Positions 8,398 through 19,900 of a DNA stretch of 39,397 nucleotides are shown here, one piece after another. Both the position numbers and the translations under genes were made by a program. The notes beneath the pieces were generated by a model. That model did no database searches. It was not told the DNA's origin and saw only the letters and a program-made list of their open reading frames with translations. Each line of letters starts with the position of its first letter. Position 1 is the first letter of the stretch. Location of the stretch: contig JADZFY010000233.1 in the NCBI GenBank assembly GCA_020854215.1, positions 1 through 39,397 on the forward strand, in the 5' to 3' direction. Source of the DNA: Chitinophagaceae bacterium. GTDB taxonomy: Bacteria; Bacteroidota; Bacteroidia; Chitinophagales; Chitinophagaceae.

Positions 8398-9375
8398 ATG
8401 CTCAAAATTCAGAAAGCGCGTGATTGGTTATTGGTCGTCTTAGTAAATTTTATTTGGGCAACTCAGGTACCGGTTATACGATTGATAGGAGACAAACTGG
8501 GCCCAATGACTATTGCGTTTGTTCCGATGCTGATAAGTACCTTACTATTTATTCCTTTTTTATGGGCAGAGAATAAAAATAGGAAAGAATCCGGCCGACG
8601 TACATGGAAGGATCTGAGATATTTTATTTTACCGGGGTTGATAGGCATATTTTTAATGCAATACCTCTATACACTCGGTTCCACATTGACGCTGGCGGCC
8701 AACGCGGGTATCATTACTTTAACTATTCCGGTTCTTGTCGTCATCTTCGCCTCTGTTTTGCTAAAGGAAAAATTTAATATTGTAAGGCTAATAGGTTTTG
8801 CAATTGCAATTGGCGGTGTGTTGTTAACTTCTTTATCAGATATTAGGGGAGCCCGATTCTCAGAAAGTATATATTTTAAAGGCAACCTTATTTTTCTTTT
8901 GGCATGCAGTTGCGCTGCCTTTTTTAATACCTACAGCAAGTTACTGGTTGACAAAAAATTTACAGAACTTGAAATACTGGTTTACAGTTCATTGGTAGGC
9001 AGTATAGCATGCATTCCTTTGTTGATTTGGGTGGAACCCTTTAGTTTTTCCGGAATTATCCGTTCGGGCAGCATAGCCCTTTGGAGTTTGCTGGAACTGA
9101 GTTTGATGGTATATGGTGTATCTATGCTGCTGTTTTTTTATATACTGAAGCGCATGGATGTTTCGCAGGCAATACTGGGAAACTATTTATTGCCGTTTTT
9201 TATTTCCATGCTGGGAATTGTTTTGCTGAATGAAAAGCTTACCGTTCCCATGCTTGCCGGTGGTATAGTAATTTTTGCCGGTACGCTTATGGTAACGGTT
9301 TACGAAAAGCAACTTTTGTTGTTTTTCACCGGAAGGACTAAAAGTGCGTCTTTTAAATCCGGAGAAACACAATAA
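8398..9375 (+). CDS. EamA/DMT family transporter
   Basis: About 10 hydrophobic segments in two EamA-like halves (NFIWATQVPVIRL...; ...AILGNYLLPFFISMLGIVLLNEKLT). Confidence 0.85.
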   Translation: MLKIQKARDWLLVVLVNFIWATQVPVIRLIGDKLGPMTIAFVPMLISTLLFIPFLWAENKNRKESGRRTWKDLRYFILPGLIGIFLMQYLYTLGSTLTLAANAGIITLTIPVLVVIFASVLLKEKFNIVRLIGFAIAIGGVLLTSLSDIRGARFSESIYFKGNLIFLLACSCAAFFNTYSKLLVDKKFTELEILVYSSLVGSIACIPLLIWVEPFSFSGIIRSGSIALWSLLELSLMVYGVSMLLFFYILKRMDVSQAILGNYLLPFFISMLGIVLLNEKLTVPMLAGGIVIFAGTLMVTVYEKQLLLFFTGRTKSASFKSGETQ

Positions 9376-9427
9376 ACAACTTCATATCCTGATAAATATT
9401 TGAATAACCGGTAAACATAATAAAAAA

Positions 9428-10549
9428 ATGAAAATTACAAATGTAACAGCTACTGTTCTGCGACTGCCTCAAATTTCAACTGCTGCAGACGGAACGCAGG
9501 ATGATTTGATAATAACAGTTGAAACAGATGAAGGCATTACCGGCTATGGTGAGGTGGATACCGCACCTTTTGTGGGCAAGGCGGTGGTAGACGCTTACAT
9601 GTCTCATGGAACCTGCTATGGACTTCGGGAAGTAGTTGTTGGGTATGACCCGTTTGACTATGAACAAATATGGAACGATATGTGGGCTAAAACGTATTAC
9701 TATGGCCGCAGCGGACCGGTAATGCATGTAATGAGCGGCATTGATATGGCGATATGGGATATAATGGGAAAGGCTGTGGGAAAACCCGTTCATAAATTAT
9801 TGGGAGGTAGTTATGCAGATAAAGTGCGGGCTTATGCCAGCGCCCTGATGCCCGATAGGACTGATGAGGTTAAGAAGATGACGGAGAAATATGTGTCGCA
9901 GGGTTACACGGCTATTAAATTTGGATGGGGCCCTCTGGGCTATGATGTTCATTATGATATTGAGTTGGTTAAAACTGCACGAAAAGCAGCAGGGGATCAG
10001 GTGGATATTATGATAGATATTGGAAAACGCTATCGCTTGAAAGAAGCGGTATACGTTGCCAAAGCATTGGAACAGTTAAATATTTACTGGCTGGAAGAAC
10101 CTTTACCCGCCGAAGATTATATTGGTTATAAAAGGCTCACAGCGTCAACAACGATGCGTATTGCAACAGGTGAGGAAGAAAGTGGCCGATTGGCATTTGC
10201 ACGGTTGATAAATGAAACCCATATTGATGTTGTTCAGCCGGATATGTCGCGCTGCGGCGGATTAACAGAAGCAAAAAAAATTGCGACGATGACAGCAGAT
10301 GCCAACATTCTTTGCGTACCCCATGCTTTTAAAACCGGAGTATTGGTTGCTGCTTCTCTACAATTTATTGCGGCTGTTCAGCATGCCCCATTTCTTGAAT
10401 TTTCTGTAACGGAGTCGGCTATCCGGAAGGAATTGCTGGTTAATCCGTTTGTACAAAAAGATGGGTTTGTTGAAGTGCCCCAAACACCCGGATTGGGTAT
10501 AGCCTTGAACCCCGAAATCATTCAGAAGTATGGTGCAGATATTAAGTAA
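9428..10549 (+). CDS. Enolase superfamily, mandelate racemase/muconate lactonizing enzyme-like (candidate sugar-acid dehydratase)
   Basis: Metal ligands in MIDIG, WLEEPL, ATGEEE; MR-type Asp/His in VVQPDMSRCGG and CVPHAF. Confidence 0.9.
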   Translation: MKITNVTATVLRLPQISTAADGTQDDLIITVETDEGITGYGEVDTAPFVGKAVVDAYMSHGTCYGLREVVVGYDPFDYEQIWNDMWAKTYYYGRSGPVMHVMSGIDMAIWDIMGKAVGKPVHKLLGGSYADKVRAYASALMPDRTDEVKKMTEKYVSQGYTAIKFGWGPLGYDVHYDIELVKTARKAAGDQVDIMIDIGKRYRLKEAVYVAKALEQLNIYWLEEPLPAEDYIGYKRLTASTTMRIATGEEESGRLAFARLINETHIDVVQPDMSRCGGLTEAKKIATMTADANILCVPHAFKTGVLVAASLQFIAAVQHAPFLEFSVTESAIRKELLVNPFVQKDGFVEVPQTPGLGIALNPEIIQKYGADIK

Positions 10550-10642
10550 ATACAAAAATGGTCTCTGCATTAATCTGGCTGTAACAAACGAGGGGATTGA
10601 AATATTGCCAAAATTTGAGCGCAGCTTTGAATAGTAAACAAT

Positions 10643-11566
10643 ATGTTTTACATGCATGAAAAAGTAAATTATAACCGATGGCCCAATTGTATACGGTTGA
10701 GTAATGATGAAATTGAATTAATTGTTACCACCGACATTGGTCCACGGATAATGAAGTTTGGATTTATTAACGGGCAAAACCTGCTTTACGCTGTGCCTGA
10801 ACATGCGGGTAAAACGGGTGGTGCCGAATGGCGTATTTATGGCGGACACCGGTTGTGGCTTGCACCAGAAGCTTTGCCATTCAGCTATAATCCGGACAAC
10901 GATCGGGTTGACTTTGAATTGCAGAATCAATACATCAAACTGGTTCAGGCAAAGGAAGTGCTTTCAGGTATTGTGAAAGAAATGGAAATCACAATGTCGC
11001 CGGTTAAAAACGAGGTGAAGGTTTTGCACCGGCTTGAAAATCGAAATTCACAGGAGGTGGAATTGGCTGCATGGGCTATTACGATGCTTTCCCCGGGGGG
11101 GAGAGCCATAATACCACAGGAACCTTATGGTGAGGGAGATGATTTTTTGTTGCCGGCCCGATCTTTAGCGTTGTGGCAGTATACGAAAATGAATGACCCG
11201 CGCTGGGTTTGGGGTGATAGGTATATTCAGGCTAAACAGAACCCTTTATTTACTTCAGAACAGAAAATTGGTGTAACAAACAAACAGGGGTGGACTGCTT
11301 ATTACCTCAACGGCGAAATATTGATAAAAAAATTCGATTTTGATCCTGCGGCGGTATATCCCGATTATAATTGTAATAACGAAACATACATTAATAAAAA
11401 CTACCTTGAAATAGAAACCCTTGGACCCTTAACAAAGTTGGCTCCGGGAGATAAAGTAGAGCATACAGAACATTGGCTCCTGGCAAAAGCAACACCAGAT
11501 GAAACAGACGAATCTATTGATGCTAATGTTTTACCAATCGCCAGTTCCTTTCAAATAGCAGGTTGA
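10643..11566 (+). CDS. DUF4380-like protein (possible aldose-epimerase-like beta-sandwich)
   Basis: GPRIMKFGF...AEWRIYGGHRLWLAPE motif, shared with the paralog at 32868-33665. Confidence 0.65.
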   Translation: MFYMHEKVNYNRWPNCIRLSNDEIELIVTTDIGPRIMKFGFINGQNLLYAVPEHAGKTGGAEWRIYGGHRLWLAPEALPFSYNPDNDRVDFELQNQYIKLVQAKEVLSGIVKEMEITMSPVKNEVKVLHRLENRNSQEVELAAWAITMLSPGGRAIIPQEPYGEGDDFLLPARSLALWQYTKMNDPRWVWGDRYIQAKQNPLFTSEQKIGVTNKQGWTAYYLNGEILIKKFDFDPAAVYPDYNCNNETYINKNYLEIETLGPLTKLAPGDKVEHTEHWLLAKATPDETDESIDANVLPIASSFQIAG

Positions 11567-11906
11567 AATTGCCGTTAAAACAAATCTACCCACCAGCGTT
11601 AGTATGGTGATTTCGCTGTAACGCGCTTTTATTATTTTCTCTTTTTATTTAATGCTGCTGCGGGTATAGTGACCTTCGTTGGGACTAACAATAAATTTTA
11701 TCCGGCTACATTAACCGGATTGGGAAAGAAAAATACTCATGGCATTTCCTGCACAAAAGAAAAGCAAGATCGGATACGGATTCAACAAGATGGTGTAACG
11801 ATGCTGTTTTGCAGGAAAGTACTTTTATAACATAAAACTGGAATATAGTTTACTGCTGCCGGTTTTAATGATGTTTTTAAGTTTAATACACTACAAAACA
11901 ATTGCT

Positions 11907-14900
11907 ATGAATTTCAAATTGTTAGCATTTTCAACTCCGCAAAAAGCATTCTTACTGCTGGTGGAATTTCTCTTTTTTTTCGGTTGCGTTTTTGCCCAGG
12001 CGGATTTTACGATAACGGGTAAAATCACTGATGAAGGAACACCGTTGGCAAACGTTACCGTTCAGGTCAGGGGCGGCAGTTCGGGTACAAGAACTGACGA
12101 ACAAGGAGCCTTTAACATTAGAGCGGCAAAAGGTCAGGTACTTGTGTTTTCGTATGTTGGGTATGAAACCCGGGAAGTAGTAGTGCGTGATCAGCGCACA
12201 ATTATTCTCAACCTTGCGAAAACGGAAGGTAACCTGCTTGATGATGTGGTTGTGGTAGGCTATGGCACAAGGAAAAAAGCAAATTTAACAGGCGCTGTAG
12301 CAACTATAACATCCAAACAATTGGATGATCGCCCCATTACCAATGTGTCGTCTGCATTACAGGGAACCATGTCGGGGGTTACCGTAGTAAACAATACCGG
12401 GCAACCGGGACGCGACCAGGGATCTCTTCGAATCAGAGGAATAGGTACGCTGGGTAACAGCGACGCTATGGTGGTAGTTGATGGTATGATATCGGATATG
12501 AATGATGTAAATCCCAGTGATATTGAAAGTATTTCGGTATTAAAAGACGCGGCTTCCGCTTCCATTTACGGATCAAGAGCTTCCAACGGAGTTATTCTTA
12601 TCACCACCCGAAAAGGGAAAGCAGGTGAAACACGGGTGCACTACAATACTTATGTAGGAAAACAGAAAGCTACCCGACTGCCCGATTATGTGGATTCGTG
12701 GCAGGCGGCAACGTTTTATAATGAAGCATTGCAGAACGAAGGGAAAAATGCCCGCTACACCGATGAAGAAATTCAGAAATTCAGAGATGGGTCAGACCCG
12801 GATAATTATTCCAATACCGACTGGTTAAAATTATTTTACAATGGCTCAGGTATTCAGCAAAACCACTATGTAGATGTAGTTGGCGGTGGTGAAAAAGTAC
12901 AAACAATGCTTTCCCTGGGGTATATGTCGCAGGATGGCATTGTGGAAAACACCGGGTTCAGCCGTTATACCTCACGATTTAAGATCAGTTCAAAGCTCGC
13001 ATCAAGATTGACGGTGAATGGAAACTTTGCCTATTCGTACGAAAACTTCCAGGAGCCAACCAATCCTTATATTAAAAATTTCGGAAGTGTGGTATGGCAA
13101 ATCAATCGCATCGGAAGAAATGTACCATATAAATATTCAAATGGTTACTATGGTTATTATGATGATGGCAATCCGATGGCATGGCTCGAATCGGGCAGTC
13201 AAACACGCAATCATACCCACAATCTGAATGGAATTGTAGACGCAGATCTCGAAATTGTAAATGGACTTCATTTTAAGCCAATGCTTGGATACAGATTAAT
13301 GCTCGGGCGGTCAAAATCATTTATTAAAGACATTCAATACTATAACTGGCGAAATGGAGAACCTACGTTTTCTCAGGGGCCAAATTCATTAACAGCTTTT
13401 AATGATGACAATTCTGTTATCACATTACAGGCTTTACTTCAATATGATAAAACCATAGGACGACACGATTTCAGGCTGCTGGGTGGCTATTCGCAGGAGT
13501 ATACCAGCTACAATTACCTGAGAGGATACCGGAAAAACTTTTTGAATAATTCACTAAGTGAATTGGACGCCGGCCCGATAGACGGACAGCAATCAAATGG
13601 CTCTTCATCAGAAATAGCACTGGAATCGGTTTTTGGCCGGCTTAACTATTCTTTTAACGAACGCTATTTATTTGAAGCAAACATCCGCTACGATGGTTCG
13701 TCGCGATTTGCAAAAGAGAACAGATGGGGAACCTTTCCGTCTTTTTCAGCAGGATGGCGCATTTCGGAAGAGAACTTTTTTTTACCACTCAGAAATGTGT
13801 TTTCAGAGCTTAAAGTAAGAGGATCATGGGGAAAACTGGGCAATCAAAATCTTGTTGGTAATTACCCGTATATTCCAACCATAGCCTCCGGACAGAATTA
13901 TGGTTTTGGTGGCAGTATTGCTTCGGGCGTTGCTCCTGTAAATGGCGCCAATACTAACATAAAATGGGAAACTACAACATCAACTGACATAGGACTCGAT
14001 GCCGTTTTTCTTAATGGGAAAATAAATTTTACCGCCGATTATTTTGTTCGCAATACAGACCAGGTATTGCTTGATATTCCTGTAGGAAGTGTTTACGGCT
14101 TTAGTCCTCCGGTACAGAATGCAGGATCTGTACAAAACAAAGGCTTTGAATTTGATCTTGGGTATCATGGACAGGCTAAGGATTTTACCTATGATATTAT
14201 GGCTAATGCATCATTCATCAAAAATACGGTAACCGATCTGGCGGGTACAGATCCGATTATCAATGGTTCTACATTTATGAAAGTGGGTTTACCTATCAAT
14301 TCTTTTTATGGTTACCAGACAGAGGGAATATTTCAAACACAGCAACAGGTTGATGACCATGCTGAGCAGAGTGGAGGAGATATTGCACCCGGCGACCTGA
14401 TGTATAAAGATCAGAATAAGGACAATGTGATAGATGGCGCCGACAGGGTTTATCTTGGAACCTATTTTCCCAAAGTAACATACGGGGTAAATATAGCAGT
14501 GGGCTGGAAAGGATTTGATTTGTCGGTTTTGTTGCAGGGAGCAGCGGGCGTAAAAGGTTTTGTAGAAGGAGAAGTGCTGGGATTGGTGAGCGATAAATAC
14601 GGAAAACCTACCAGCATTTACAAAGATCATTGGACTGCAGACCGTCCAACCGATAAGTTTCCCCGCCTTTGGAGTTCCAATACTCAAAATGACGCTGCAG
14701 CCAATCCTTCTTCTTTCTGGATACGCGGTTCGGGGTATATGCGTGTTAAGAATATTCAGTTTGGCTACACATTCAATGGCAAATGGCTGGGCAGAGCAGG
14801 CATTCAAAAGCTAAAAGTTTACTATAGCGGACAAAATACTTTCACCTTCAGCAACTTTTACAAATGGATTGACCCTGAGGCTCCGGCGGCAGAAAGTGGT

Positions 14901-14954
14901 TGGACGCATCCCCAGGTTTTGGTTAACACCATTGGTTTAAATCTTACCTTTTAA
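11907..14954 (+). CDS. susC-like: SusC/RagA family TonB-linked outer membrane protein
   Basis: Signal ending VFAQ, carboxypeptidase-regulatory-like domain, VVVVGYGTRKKANLTGAV plug motif, C-terminal beta-barrel ending LNLTF. Confidence 0.95.
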   Translation: MNFKLLAFSTPQKAFLLLVEFLFFFGCVFAQADFTITGKITDEGTPLANVTVQVRGGSSGTRTDEQGAFNIRAAKGQVLVFSYVGYETREVVVRDQRTIILNLAKTEGNLLDDVVVVGYGTRKKANLTGAVATITSKQLDDRPITNVSSALQGTMSGVTVVNNTGQPGRDQGSLRIRGIGTLGNSDAMVVVDGMISDMNDVNPSDIESISVLKDAASASIYGSRASNGVILITTRKGKAGETRVHYNTYVGKQKATRLPDYVDSWQAATFYNEALQNEGKNARYTDEEIQKFRDGSDPDNYSNTDWLKLFYNGSGIQQNHYVDVVGGGEKVQTMLSLGYMSQDGIVENTGFSRYTSRFKISSKLASRLTVNGNFAYSYENFQEPTNPYIKNFGSVVWQINRIGRNVPYKYSNGYYGYYDDGNPMAWLESGSQTRNHTHNLNGIVDADLEIVNGLHFKPMLGYRLMLGRSKSFIKDIQYYNWRNGEPTFSQGPNSLTAFNDDNSVITLQALLQYDKTIGRHDFRLLGGYSQEYTSYNYLRGYRKNFLNNSLSELDAGPIDGQQSNGSSSEIALESVFGRLNYSFNERYLFEANIRYDGSSRFAKENRWGTFPSFSAGWRISEENFFLPLRNVFSELKVRGSWGKLGNQNLVGNYPYIPTIASGQNYGFGGSIASGVAPVNGANTNIKWETTTSTDIGLDAVFLNGKINFTADYFVRNTDQVLLDIPVGSVYGFSPPVQNAGSVQNKGFEFDLGYHGQAKDFTYDIMANASFIKNTVTDLAGTDPIINGSTFMKVGLPINSFYGYQTEGIFQTQQQVDDHAEQSGGDIAPGDLMYKDQNKDNVIDGADRVYLGTYFPKVTYGVNIAVGWKGFDLSVLLQGAAGVKGFVEGEVLGLVSDKYGKPTSIYKDHWTADRPTDKFPRLWSSNTQNDAAANPSSFWIRGSGYMRVKNIQFGYTFNGKWLGRAGIQKLKVYYSGQNTFTFSNFYKWIDPEAPAAESGWTHPQVLVNTIGLNLTF

Positions 14955-14974
14955 ATTTTGCAAATCAAAAAATT

Positions 14975-16543
14975 ATGAAAAATAATTTCATTGCAGGAAT
15001 AAGTATCTTTTTATTGTTTTGTTCCGCTTGCAACAAAGATTTTCTTGATCGCCAGCCCCTTGACGAGTACAGTGAGTCAAGCCTCTGGTCTTCTGAAAAA
15101 GATGCAACCGCTGCGCTGAATGGCTGCTATAAAAACTGGGAAGACGGTACCTGGCTTACTTATATGGATTGTGCGTCTGACAATGCATATGACCCATATC
15201 CATGGGAAGGGTATATGGAATTGGGAAATATGAAGTTATTAACGCCTACCAATACCGGAAATCATAAATGGAACTTCAACACTATTCAGAAATGCAACTG
15301 GTTTTTAGCCAATGTGGATAAAACACCCATGGATGAGGAACTCAAGACCAGAATGAAAGCAGAAGCCCGGTTTTTAAGGGCATACAAATATTTTCTGATG
15401 TCGCAGTTGTATGGAGATGTACCGTTGGTTACAAATAACATTTCTACGGAAGAGGCCAATGAAATAGAAAGAACCTCAAAACAGGAAGTCGTAAAATTTG
15501 TACTTGATGAGTTGGGTGCAATTGCCGGCGATCTTCCGGATAGCTATTCAGGAAGCGATGTGGGAAGAATTACAAAAGGCGCCGCCTGGTCGTTAAAAGC
15601 AAGAACGGAATTGTTTAATGAGAAATATGAAGATTGCATTTCTTCCTGTAATCAGGTTATAGGAAAGTACAGCCTGTTTCCTGACTATACGGATATTTTC
15701 AGAATACAAAACGAAAACAATTCCGAGATCATACTGGATGTACAGTATATAGCGAACGATCTGCCACTATGGTCGTTAGGAGTTCTTGTAACAGAATCTC
15801 AGGGAGGATGGTGGTCTGTTGATCCAACACAAAGCCTTGTTGATGCTTATGAAATGCAAAATGGCAAACTCATTACTGAACCTGGCTCCGGGTACAATCC
15901 GGATGAACCATATAAAAACAGGGATCCAAGATTTGGGGCAACAATTATTGCACCAGGCTCCTGGTACGAGGGTAGCTATTTTGATCCGTTGAATCCTTCC
16001 GGGATAGACTATTATGCGGTATACAGTTATACAGGATATGCGCCCAAAAAATATACTTCCCACCTTTCTGATATTCCGGATATGTGGAATAGCGGACTGA
16101 ATATTCCGGTTATTCGCTATGCTGAGATATTGCTGACCTATGCTGAAGCCAAAATCGAACTAAACCAGATTGATGAATCGGTTTATAATGCTATAGATGA
16201 GGTAAGGTTACGTGCAGGTATGCCGGCAACAGATAAAAGCGTCTACAATACCCAGGCTAAAATGCGGGAGTTGGTTAGAAGGGAACGAAGAGTTGAGCTG
16301 GCTATGGAAGGACTTCGTTGGTTTGATGTACAACGCTGGAAAATTGGTGAGCAGGTAATGAATGGGCCTGTATTGGGGTCCAGGCTTGGTTCAGTTAATC
16401 CAAGTACCGGGGCACTTTCCCTAACCTCAGAACGGATACTATGTGAACAAAGGACATTTGATGCAAACAAGAATTATTTATGGCCTATTCCGCAGCATGA
16501 GATTGATATAAACAAGAAGCTTGTGCAAAATACAGGATATTGA
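14975..16543 (+). CDS. susD-like: RagB/SusD family nutrient uptake outer membrane protein
   Basis: Lipobox FCSACNKDFLDRQPLDEYSESSLW; RRERRVELAMEGLRWFDVQRW and YLWPIPQHEIDINKKLVQN motifs. Confidence 0.95.
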   Translation: MKNNFIAGISIFLLFCSACNKDFLDRQPLDEYSESSLWSSEKDATAALNGCYKNWEDGTWLTYMDCASDNAYDPYPWEGYMELGNMKLLTPTNTGNHKWNFNTIQKCNWFLANVDKTPMDEELKTRMKAEARFLRAYKYFLMSQLYGDVPLVTNNISTEEANEIERTSKQEVVKFVLDELGAIAGDLPDSYSGSDVGRITKGAAWSLKARTELFNEKYEDCISSCNQVIGKYSLFPDYTDIFRIQNENNSEIILDVQYIANDLPLWSLGVLVTESQGGWWSVDPTQSLVDAYEMQNGKLITEPGSGYNPDEPYKNRDPRFGATIIAPGSWYEGSYFDPLNPSGIDYYAVYSYTGYAPKKYTSHLSDIPDMWNSGLNIPVIRYAEILLTYAEAKIELNQIDESVYNAIDEVRLRAGMPATDKSVYNTQAKMRELVRRERRVELAMEGLRWFDVQRWKIGEQVMNGPVLGSRLGSVNPSTGALSLTSERILCEQRTFDANKNYLWPIPQHEIDINKKLVQNTGY

Positions 16544-16563
16544 TATTGTACAATTGTTTTGAG

Positions 16564-16602
16564 AACAGGATAGCGTTAATGTTTTACCTATCCTGTTTTT
16601 TT
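16564..16602 (+). terminator. Rho-independent terminator after first SusD
   Basis: AACAGGATAG (16564-16573) / CTATCCTGTT (16588-16597) followed by a T run. Confidence 0.75.
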
Positions 16603-16957
16603 ATTATCATAAGTAATGTAAGTAATGCTAAAACAATTTTAAAATCATCCGTTTTTCAAACAACGACCCAGTAAGCATATCTGATATTTTTTTTGAGTAT
16701 TGAAGGGCTTTTATACAGGCATTCATTTATTAAATACGAACCTACCCAACCGTTTATCTTAATTTATAATGCGTGTTACAAAAAAACCTGCGATTTCTCC
16801 AAAAAAGGGTATTCAAATATTTTGAGAGAACAAGATAGGATAGCAATCGATCAATATTGTGTAAAAAAATGAAGGGTTCAGCAAATATTTTTGTAGCATA
16901 GAGCCGGTACACTTTAGAGCCGGATGCTGTTTTAGGCTAAACACAAAAATAATTGCT

Positions 16958-19900
16958 ATGAAATTAAAATCATTACCATTTCCCACCTCAGGAAAAACAG
17001 TTTTGATGCTGTTTGTCGCGCTCCTTCTCGGAGGCGCTGTTTTCGCGCAACCCAATTTTACACTAACAGGTAAAATTACAAACGGTGAATCCGCTTTGGC
17101 TAATGTATCTGTTGTGGTTCAGGAAACGCAGCAAGGTACCACCACCAATGCGGAAGGTGAGTTTTCTTTAAGTGTTTCTTCCGGGCAAACCCTCATTGTA
17201 TCACATACAGGGTTTGAAACGCAAACAATAAAAATTGGAACTCAAAACCGGTTAACGATTGTTATGCAAACCTCGTCCGGAAATGTGCTGGACGATGTGG
17301 TAATCGTAGGGTACGGAGCGCAAAAGAAAACCTCTCTTACCGCGGCGGTATCCACTATGAAAGGAAAAGAAATATCTTCTGTGCCTATTGCCAATTTAAG
17401 TAATGGACTGGGCGGAAGAGTGTCCGGCGTTATTGTTAAACAGGGCTCAGGCGAGCCGGGATATGATGGTTCCAATATCTACATCAGGGGCATATCGTCT
17501 ACCGGAGCCAACCAGCCTTTGCTGATTGTTGACGGAATACCGAGAACTTTTCAGCACCTTGATCCTAATGCAATAGAAACTTTCACCGTGTTAAAAGATG
17601 CTGCTGCCGTAGCGCCTTATGGTGTTGCCGGTGCAAACGGTGTAATTCTGGTTACTACCAAAAAGGGGAAAGCCGGCGCACCGTCGCTTACCTATAACGG
17701 TTATGTAGGGTTTCAGAACCCTGTGACATTACCCAAATTTGTAAATTCATACCAGTATGCTACATTGAGAAATGCAGCTGCAGCAAATGAAGGGCTGCCA
17801 GCGGCCTATACCGACGAAGAACTGCGGAAATTTCAGGACGGGTCTGATCCCGATGCTTACCCGACACATAATGATATATGGGGTACCATCACCAACAAAA
17901 ATGCATTGATAACACAACACAATATTGAGGTTTCGGGTGGTTCAGAAAGAATAAAATATTACGCGGCGCTCGGCTATATGCACCAGGATGGTATGTGGAA
18001 ATCGTCTGGCATAACCAATACCCGCCGTTTTAATCTTACGCTAAATCTTGATGCGCAGGTAACCAATACTACTTCGGTTTCTTTTAACCTGAACGGGCGC
18101 AATCAAAACAGCAACTTTCCTGCAGTATCTACCGGACGTATTTTTGAGCTGATCGGTTACCTGCATCCTTTGTATGGACCGTTACGTTTCAGTAACGGAA
18201 TGCCAGGAACATTCCTTACCGGCAGCCTTTTTAACAGTGGTTACGATAAATACAATATCAACGCACTTTATTCGCAACTATCGGTTGAACAGAGAATACC
18301 TTTTGTTCCGGGTTTAATATTACGGGGTACAATTGCATACGATCCAACCTACACATCACGAAAATTATGGACACTGCCTGTGCATAAAGCAAGTCTTGAT
18401 AAGTCGCAAACACCATATGTCATCAATGATGGTATCTGGGGACAAACCAAGCCTTCACTCAGTCAGAACATAGATTTTGCCACACAGCTTACCTATCAGG
18501 CCGGGTTTAACTACGATGCCTCTTTTGGAAAACATAGTGTAGCAGTGCTGGGTTTGTTTGAAGCGAAAGCCAATGACCTGGCAAGTCTTTCGGCAACGAG
18601 AAGAAATTTCAATTTAACGGTAGATGAGATCAACCTCGGTAGCTCCAGCGCAACCGATATGTCTACAGGCGGTGTTTCGAGTGCTGCAAGGCAGTCCGGA
18701 CTGGTGTACAGGGTTGCCTATAATTATGCTCAGAAATATCTGGTAGAAGCAAGCGGTCGCTACGACGGAAGCTATTATTTTGCTCCAGACAAACGCTGGG
18801 GTTTCTTCCCGGCATTTTCTGTGGGCTGGCGCTTATCTGAAGAAAATTTCTTAAAGAACCGATTCAATTGGCTCGATAACCTGAAGCTCAGGGCATCTTA
18901 CGGTGAAGTAGGTGCACTGGCTGGTAGTGCTTTTCAATATATGAGTACATACAATGTATTGGGTACAAACTATATTTTGGGTGGCAGTGCAGTACAGGGT
19001 ATTAGTGAGAGGGCTGAACCTAATACCGCTATTACCTGGGAGCGGGCCAAAAAAACAGATATTGGTTTGGAAGCTAACTTGTGGCAGGGGTTATTGAATT
19101 TTGAAATAGATTATTTCTATGAAAAAAGATCCAATATGCTCCTTGCCCCCGATGTGATTTTGCCTGTTGAATATGGAATAGGCGTTAGTCAGGTAAATGC
19201 CGGTATCATGGAAAACCGCGGCTTTGATTTTACGATCAGTTCTGCTTATGATTTTTCCAGAGACCTGCAGGTATCATTAGGTGCGAATATGACCTATGCC
19301 CAAAACAAAATGCTACAGATTTTTGAAGGTCCCACCACTTATAATAATCCTAACCGGCGGCTTACGGGCAGACCCCTGGGCACACAATTTGGATACCATG
19401 CCCTTGGGTATTTCCAGGCAGATGATTTTGATGGTAACGGCGCCTTAAAACCCGGTATAGCTACACAACCCTGGGGAGCGGTACAACCGGGCGATATCAG
19501 ATATGAAGATTTAAACAAAGATGGCAAGATCAATAATGATGATTTAACAGTAATAGGCAATCCAACAGCGGTTCCGGGAATTATTTATGGGTTTTCTCCG
19601 GCAGTGAGGTATAAGGCATTTGCACTGGAACTGTTGTTTCAGGGGGTAGCAAAAACCAATTGGTATTATCATGGTTCTTCTATTATGCCTTTCTGGGAAA
19701 CCATGCTCCCCTATGAGCAGAACTTTGACTATTGGACGCCTGAAAATACCAATGCCAGATTTCCAAGGTTAACCTCTTCTCCAACCGTAAACAATGAACA
19801 ACGATCCTCTTTCTGGATGGGCAGTTCCAATTACCTGCGGTTGAAGAGTGCAACACTTTCCTATACCATTCCTTCGGCAGTTATGAGCCGTATTAAACTT

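Noticed and set aside
14289-14807. 172-aa minus-strand ORF inside susC
   Set aside because: Antisense shadow of a well-supported SusC barrel.
16557-16850. Similar TTTTGAGA(GA)ACA(A/G)GATAG strings at about 16557 and 16820
   Set aside because: The first belongs to the terminator stem; the second is short and partial, so duplication cannot be distinguished from chance.
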